Positions 5,786 through 10,714 of a DNA stretch of 10,714 nt are shown one piece after another. Below the pieces are notes generated by a model. That model saw only the letters and a list, made by a program, of their open reading frames with translations, ran no database searches and was not told the origin of the DNA. Position 1 is the stretch's first letter. Each line of letters opens with the position of its first letter. Position numbers and translations under genes: made by a program. This stretch comes from CAYJRR01 sp964372275 [NCBI: uncultured bacterium] (GTDB lineage: Bacteria > CAYJRR01): positions 1 through 10,714 of the forward strand of contig CAYJRR010000149.1 of the NCBI GenBank assembly GCA_964372275.1, given 5' to 3'.

Positions 5786-8452
5786 TCACGCGGCTCGGCG
5801 TCGCCGGGCCAGCACGCGGAGGAGCGCGAAACCGACCATCGCCGCCGCGCCGCCCGCCGGCGAGACGGCCGCCGAGGGATCGACCGCCACGGTGGAACAG
5901 TGGCAACCGCCGTCGAGGCGGCCTCCGTCGATAGCGCCGGCGCCGAATCCTTCGTTCGTGCCACCGTCGAGGGCGCGCACCGCCACCTCGTCCAGCGTCC
6001 AGCCTCCGGCCTCCACCGCCGCGTCGCTCGATAGCTCAAAGCGGACGGCCACCGACGGCTGGCCGTCGGCGATCGCCGCGATGTCGAGGTCGACGAACGT
6101 CCACTCCAGGTCGGCGCGCGGCTCCGCCTCGTTGGTCCAGACGACCTGGCCGTTCACCAGGACCCGCGCCTGGTCGGAGGCCGATCCGTCGACGGAGAGC
6201 CACCGCCGGAACTGGAGCCGCGCCCCCCGGCAGTCGGAGCAGTCGATCACCGGGGACTGTAGCCAGCGCGCCCCCCCCGGCTCGTAGAGGCCGTTCCCGT
6301 CGCGGAGGCCGAGGTCGTTCCCGATCGCCGCCGAGCCGTCGAACGCCGCCTCCGGGTCGAGGCCGAAACCGCGCGGAGCGCCCCGCTCCCAGTCGTCGTC
6401 GCGCGCCGCGGTGCCGCCGTGGGTCCAGCCGGCCTCCTCCTCGAAGCCGTCGCGGAAGACGGTTTCGAGCGGCCCGACGTAGTAGCGGAAGAGGTTGGCC
6501 GGCGCGCCGAGCGGCCGCGTGAACGACGCCCCGAACGCCGACTCGCGGGCGCGGATCCAGTACTCGACGACCGTCCCGGCCGGCTGGCCGGGGATCTCGC
6601 CCGCGTAGGCGCCCCCTTCCCCCGCGAGCGCCACCACCTGCTCGACGCCGCCGATCCGGGTCACCAGCTCCACCGACGACGGATCGAGCGCGCCGCACGA
6701 CGGCGATCGGCTCTCGACGACGACCGAGACCGGCACCGGGCGCCCTTCGCCGACGCCGTTCTCCGCGCGGGGCGGATCGTGCGAAAGCGACAGGAATCCC
6801 CGTCCGGGCTGCGGCGTGGAGACCAGTCCGCGCGCCTGGAACTCGGCGGTGATCTCGCACGAGTTGGGCGTTCCGTTCGCGAGATCGCCGTCCTCGTCGT
6901 CGGCGGCGAGCGCTTCAAGATAGGCGTCGGTGTAGCCCGGGTTTCCCCGCAGCGTCGTCGAATGCAGCCGGTCGGCGATGCGCACGCCGGCGTTCGACCC
7001 GTGCTTGGTGATGAACGCGTTCCGCAGGTTCCACCAGGCGTGCGCCCAGATCCGCCCGCTCTGGTGGACCTCGGCGTACGGCCCCTGCACCCCTTCCGGA
7101 TAGTTGCGCACCTCGGTGGCGTTGCGGATCCCGTTCGCGTTTCCGGCGAAGAACTGCGGACCGAGCGCCGGATCGCCGGTGATCGTGTGCGCGAAGTAGT
7201 CGGCCACCCCTTCCTGGATCTGCGCGTCGAACGGGCCGCTGCCGCTCAATCGGTCGTGCAGCGCGTGTCCGTACTCGTGATAGACGACGTCGGCCAGGCG
7301 GGCGGTGTTGTTGCAGCCGCCGCCGGCCGAGAGGAAGTTGATCGAGCCGCCGTCGTAGTAGGCGTTGCAGCTCCCGCCGAGATTGACGTTGATCGGGAAC
7401 GGCGACGCGAGGAAGGCCAGATCGGGCGTCACCCGGAGCTGCCGCTCGCGGACGGTGTGCGCGTGGTAGAAGGCGTCGATCTCGGCCAGCGCCTCGTCGG
7501 CCACCGACCACAGGAACTGCTCGCCGCCGGTCCCGGCGACGGTGAACGACTCGCTTGCCTCGCCGCCGCCGGCGTCGTTCACCGAAAAGAACGGTCCCGC
7601 GCTCCGGACGGTCCGCTCGCCGGGAGCCGCCTCGAAGATCCCGTCGGCGTCGGTCGACGTCCCCTCGTCGATCGTGTGCCCGCGGGCCGGCGCCGCGATG
7701 CGCGGCTGGCCGGCGAAGCGCGGCTCGACCTCGACCCGGAGCTGCGCGGCGGCGTGCGCGACGAGGTCGCGCCGCTCGAGCAGGTCGCCGCTCCCGTCGG
7801 CGGCGATCACCGTGGCGTACCGTGCCACCGGTCGCCGCACCGCGACCGTCGCCCGCCAGCCGAGGCGAAAGCGGATCGTGTCTTCGCCATCGGGGGCGGC
7901 GTTCCCGCCTCCGGCGGCGAGCGCCTCCGGGAAGATCACCAGCTCCGCCGGCCCTTCGAGCGACGCGCCGCGGCCGGCGTGGAGCCGGAGCATCGCTCCC
8001 TCCGCCGCCGCGCGCTCGACGGCCGGAACGACGTCGACCGCGACCCCGCCGTACGCCGTCGACTTCGCCAGTACCGGCCGCCCCTCGAAGAACCGCAGCG
8101 ACACGCCACCGCCGGCCACTTCCACGCCGCGATGGAACTGCGTGTAGTCGACGTGGGTCCGGCCGTCGGCGAAGGAGCGGATCTCCGCGCGGCCCAGCGA
8201 AGCGGCGGCGACACCGAAAAACGGCCGGTCGCCGTCGACGATTGCGCGGGAGGCGGCGTCGATCTCGCCGGGCGGCGCGAGTCGATCGAACCGGGGCGCC
8301 CCACGCCCGGGACGCTGGCGGACTCGCCGGGACGCGGCTGCGCTCGTCGCCTCCTCGCCCGACGACACGCCGGATGCGACCGGCATCACCGCGCCGGCGT
8401 TCGTGGCGAGAAGCGAAAGGGCCACGGCGACGAGGCCCGGACGCGATCGCAT
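5786..8452 (-). CDS. Secreted gluzincin metalloprotease, MYXO-CTERM-like tail
   Basis: An 888-residue secreted zinc protease, closest by eye to fungalysin (M36) and thermolysin-type gluzincins. Regions in order: signal peptide (1-21, ending NAGA); an FTP-like propeptide (about 70-240) with YTQFHRGVEVAGGGVSLRF (103-121); a catalytic domain (about 300-545) with the zinc motif HEYGH (392-396), the probable third ligand Glu414 in QEGVADYF, and GRIWAHAWWNLR (466-477); a beta-rich linker (about 550-660); a jelly-roll-like domain (about 665-828) with WERGAPRG (688-695) and paired cysteines 738/741; and a C-terminal tail with Cys850-His-Cys852, a hydrophobic segment (about 867-881) and RRRR (883-886). 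The tail resembles MYXO-CTERM, which retains proteins at the envelope until cleavage. It probably degrades extracellular protein after its propeptide is removed. ATG 8452 is preferred because GGAG (8459-8462) precedes it by 6 nt; ATG 8476 lacks such a site. A G8 run in the coding strand (6271-6278) does not break the frame. Confidence 0.9.
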   Translation of the reverse strand: MRSRPGLVAVALSLLATNAGAVMPVASGVSSGEEATSAAASRRVRQRPGRGAPRFDRLAPPGEIDAASRAIVDGDRPFFGVAAASLGRAEIRSFADGRTHVDYTQFHRGVEVAGGGVSLRFFEGRPVLAKSTAYGGVAVDVVPAVERAAAEGAMLRLHAGRGASLEGPAELVIFPEALAAGGGNAAPDGEDTIRFRLGWRATVAVRRPVARYATVIAADGSGDLLERRDLVAHAAAQLRVEVEPRFAGQPRIAAPARGHTIDEGTSTDADGIFEAAPGERTVRSAGPFFSVNDAGGGEASESFTVAGTGGEQFLWSVADEALAEIDAFYHAHTVRERQLRVTPDLAFLASPFPINVNLGGSCNAYYDGGSINFLSAGGGCNNTARLADVVYHEYGHALHDRLSGSGPFDAQIQEGVADYFAHTITGDPALGPQFFAGNANGIRNATEVRNYPEGVQGPYAEVHQSGRIWAHAWWNLRNAFITKHGSNAGVRIADRLHSTTLRGNPGYTDAYLEALAADDEDGDLANGTPNSCEITAEFQARGLVSTPQPGRGFLSLSHDPPRAENGVGEGRPVPVSVVVESRSPSCGALDPSSVELVTRIGGVEQVVALAGEGGAYAGEIPGQPAGTVVEYWIRARESAFGASFTRPLGAPANLFRYYVGPLETVFRDGFEEEAGWTHGGTAARDDDWERGAPRGFGLDPEAAFDGSAAIGNDLGLRDGNGLYEPGGARWLQSPVIDCSDCRGARLQFRRWLSVDGSASDQARVLVNGQVVWTNEAEPRADLEWTFVDLDIAAIADGQPSVAVRFELSSDAAVEAGGWTLDEVAVRALDGGTNEGFGAGAIDGGRLDGGCHCSTVAVDPSAAVSPAGGAAAMVGFALLRVLARRRRAA

Positions 8453-8468
8453 CCCCTTCTCCGGTGCA

Positions 8469-8491
8469 ACCCGCATGCCCCGGATGCGGGT
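8469..8491. repeat. 8-bp perfect inverted repeat ahead of the protease RBS
   Basis: ACCCGCAT (8469-8476) and ATGCGGGT (8484-8491) are perfect complements around a 7-nt spacer. In the protease transcript this would fold as a hairpin ending 6 nt before the GGAG ribosome-binding site. It could be a hairpin in the mRNA leader or a dimeric repressor operator. The alternative ATG at 8476 lies inside one arm. The role is not known. Confidence 0.5.
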
Positions 8492-8590
8492 CCGATCCGG
8501 TGACGGAAACGGCGACCGAACGGGGACCTGGCGGGGTCGGCGCTGCGTCCTTTTCGGCGCACGTCTAGGGACGGTCGACCCCGGCGAACC

Positions 8591-8608
8591 GGCCCGTACA
8601 GGCGGGCC
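8591..8608. repeat. Short GC-rich inverted repeat upstream of metK
   Basis: GGCCCG (8591-8596) and CGGGCC (8603-8608) flank a 6-nt loop in the divergent protease-metK intergenic region, ending 8 bp before the proposed metK -35 box. No gene is transcribed into it from either side within the window, so a terminator role is not needed. An operator or chance in GC-rich DNA are both possible. Confidence 0.25.
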
Positions 8609-8616
8609 CTTTCGCC

Positions 8617-8645
8617 TTGACTCCCCCCACCCCATCATCTAGGTT
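8617..8645 (+). promoter_or_regulatory. Putative sigma-70 promoter for metK-ahcY
   Basis: TTGACT (8617-8622) is five of six matches to the -35 consensus. After an exact 17-bp spacer, TAGGTT (8640-8645) keeps the T, A and final T of the -10 consensus. Transcription would begin near 8652, leaving a leader of about 43 nt before metK. That is too short for most known SAM riboswitch classes. The local drop in G+C content from 8630 to 8680 supports a promoter. The -10 match is weak. Confidence 0.5.
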
Positions 8646-8694
8646 GTCGCGGTTTTTCGCTGGCTTATCGATTTTCTTCCAGGAGCGTTCCCCG

Positions 8695-9844
<1,150 letters not shown>

Positions 9845-9846
<2 letters not shown>

Positions 9847-9891
9847 TCGATCTCGCCCGGCGTTCGCGCGCGTCTTCGAGACCTTTCGATC
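9845..9891 (+). promoter_or_regulatory. Bulged inverted repeat between metK and ahcY
   Basis: GATCGATCTCG (9845-9855), which begins in the metK stop codon, can pair completely with CGAGA (9877-9881) plus TCGATC (9886-9891), leaving a single 4-nt CCTT bulge on the 3' side. A small inner stem with a TTCG loop (9860-9869) can form in the apical part. There is no run of T afterwards, so it is not a standard intrinsic terminator. It ends 14 nt before the ahcY Shine-Dalgarno. It may protect or process the intercistronic mRNA, or tune ahcY translation; this is inferred from pairing alone. Confidence 0.4.
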
Positions 9892-9917
9892 CGATGTCCG
9901 CCAAGAGGAGAGCTTCG

Positions 9918-10714
9918 ATGAGTTCGACCGCCAAGAAGGTGAAGCTGCACGCCGTCAATCTCCTCTCCCGGGAGAGCCTCTTCGCGACCCCCCCGTACCG
10001 GGTGAAGGAGCTGTCGCCCGAGCTGGTCCGGTTCGGACGCAAGGAGATCGAGCTCGCCGAGCACGAGATGCCGGGCCTGATGGCGATCCGCGCCGAGTAC
10101 CGCGGAAAGCAGCCGTTGAAGGGCGCGCGGATCATGGGATCGCTGCACATGACGATCCAGACCGCCGTCCTGATCGAGACGCTCGCCGAGCTGGGCGCCG
10201 ACGTGCGGTGGTGCTCGTGCAACATCTTCTCCACCCAGGATCACGCGGCGGCGGCGGTGGTCGCCGGTCCCAAGGGGACGGCCGCCAATCCGAAGGGGGT
10301 GCCGGTCTACGCCTGGAAGGGGGAGACGCTCGAAGAGTACTGGTGGTGCACCTTCCAGGCGCTGCGCTTCCCCGGCGGGAAGACGCCGACCCTGATCGTC
10401 GACGACGGCGGCGACGCGACGCTGCTCGTCCACAAGGGGTTCGAGGGGAACAAGGCGAAGAGGGCGCCGAACCCGGACGCGGCCGAGTCGGCGGAGGAGC
10501 GGATCGTCTTTCAGCTGCTCTCCGAGGTGCAGGCGGCCGACCCGAAGTTCTGGGAGCCGTTCGCCAAGTCGATCCGCGGCGTCTCCGAGGAGACGACGAC
10601 CGGCGTGCACCGCCTCTACGAGCGGGCGAAGGCGAAGACCCTTCTCTTCCCGGCAATCAACGTCAACGACTCGGTCACCAAGTCGAAGTTCGACAACCTC
10701 TACGGCTGCCGGCA
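9918..10714 (+). CDS. ahcY: Adenosylhomocysteinase, 3' end beyond window
   Basis: The first 265 residues of S-adenosylhomocysteine hydrolase; the frame is open to the window edge. The enzyme reversibly splits S-adenosylhomocysteine into homocysteine and adenosine using bound NAD, relieving product inhibition of methyltransferases. Family motifs are GSLHMT (74-79), [12 protein letters not shown] (101-112), DDGGDAT (162-168), [12 protein letters not shown] (223-234) and [13 protein letters not shown] (248-260). By comparison with the human enzyme, His77, Asp162 or 163, Glu224 or 225, Lys255 and Asp259 should be the substrate-site residues. The stretch at about 172-215 is the roughly 40-residue insertion found in many bacterial and plant enzymes but not in the animal form. 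Lying outside the window are the NAD-binding Rossmann motif and the C-terminus. ATG 9918 has AGGAG (9906-9910) 7 nt upstream. The gene follows metK by 71 nt and is probably co-transcribed with it. Confidence 0.97.
   Translation, partial: MSSTAKKVKLHAVNLLSRESLFATPPYRVKELSPELVRFGRKEIELAEHEMPGLMAIRAEYRGKQPLKGARIMGSLHMTIQTAVLIETLAELGADVRWCSCNIFSTQDHAAAAVVAGPKGTAANPKGVPVYAWKGETLEEYWWCTFQALRFPGGKTPTLIVDDGGDATLLVHKGFEGNKAKRAPNPDAAESAEERIVFQLLSEVQAADPKFWEPFAKSIRGVSEETTTGVHRLYERAKAKTLLFPAINVNDSVTKSKFDNLYGCR

Noticed and set aside
6419-8503. Plus-strand frame of 694 codons opposite the protease
   Set aside because: Low-complexity Arg/Val/Gly/Asp shadow of a strongly supported metalloprotease gene.
8591-8616. 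Rho-independent terminator
   Set aside because: The 6-bp stem is followed only by CTTTC, and both flanking genes are transcribed away from it, so there is no upstream transcript to end.
8646-8694. SAM riboswitch ahead of metK
   Set aside because: The leader after the proposed promoter is about 43 nt and I see no core motif of the SAM classes I know. A covariance-model search would be decisive.
9847-9917. SAH riboswitch ahead of ahcY
   Set aside because: The spacer contains a stem, but the conserved GAGGAGCGCUG-type core of the SAH riboswitch is absent by eye.

Overview
This is a very G+C-rich bacterial fragment (G and C dominate third codon positions; not counted exactly). It is most likely the end of a contig from an environmental or metagenomic assembly, because the first 65 bases are a degraded Illumina P5/TruSeq adapter including a 10-nt index, not genomic DNA. 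The lineage cannot be fixed from the sequence. The secreted protease at 5786-8452 ends in a Cys motif, a hydrophobic stretch and an Arg cluster like the MYXO-CTERM sorting tail. That points to Myxococcota or another Gram-negative, high-GC lineage with a similar sorting route.

Layout from left to right. Bases 66-382 (minus) are the N-terminal part of an unrecognised exported protein, cut off by the adapter. Bases 525-1400 (minus) encode a complete short-chain dehydrogenase of the retinol-dehydrogenase type. Only 18 bp separates its start from a divergent plus-strand run: an MGDG-synthase/GT28-type glycosyltransferase (1419-2642), a MOFRL-family glycerate 2-kinase (2639-4078, GTGA overlap) and a membrane-anchored propeller-like protein (4110-5042). 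This run meets a minus-strand gene for a small exported protein (5039-5617) head-on, and the two stop codons share one CTAG. Next, on the minus strand, comes a large secreted gluzincin metalloprotease with an FTP-like propeptide and a MYXO-CTERM-like tail (5786-8452).

A 242-bp divergent intergenic region (8453-8694) holds an inverted repeat just before the protease ribosome-binding site and a plausible sigma-70 promoter for the next operon. On the plus strand, metK (8695-9846) and ahcY (9918 to beyond the window end) form the usual activated-methyl-cycle pair: MetK makes S-adenosylmethionine, and AhcY removes the S-adenosylhomocysteine left after methyl transfer. A bulged inverted repeat sits between them.

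I see no RNA gene, CRISPR array, transposase, integrase or recognisable defence or biosynthetic system. Nearly all genes are known families in an ordinary chromosomal arrangement. The points worth checking are the adapter-generated false protein end, three tight gene junctions, two unrecognised extracytoplasmic proteins, the protease tail, and the inverted repeats next to the protease start and between metK and ahcY.
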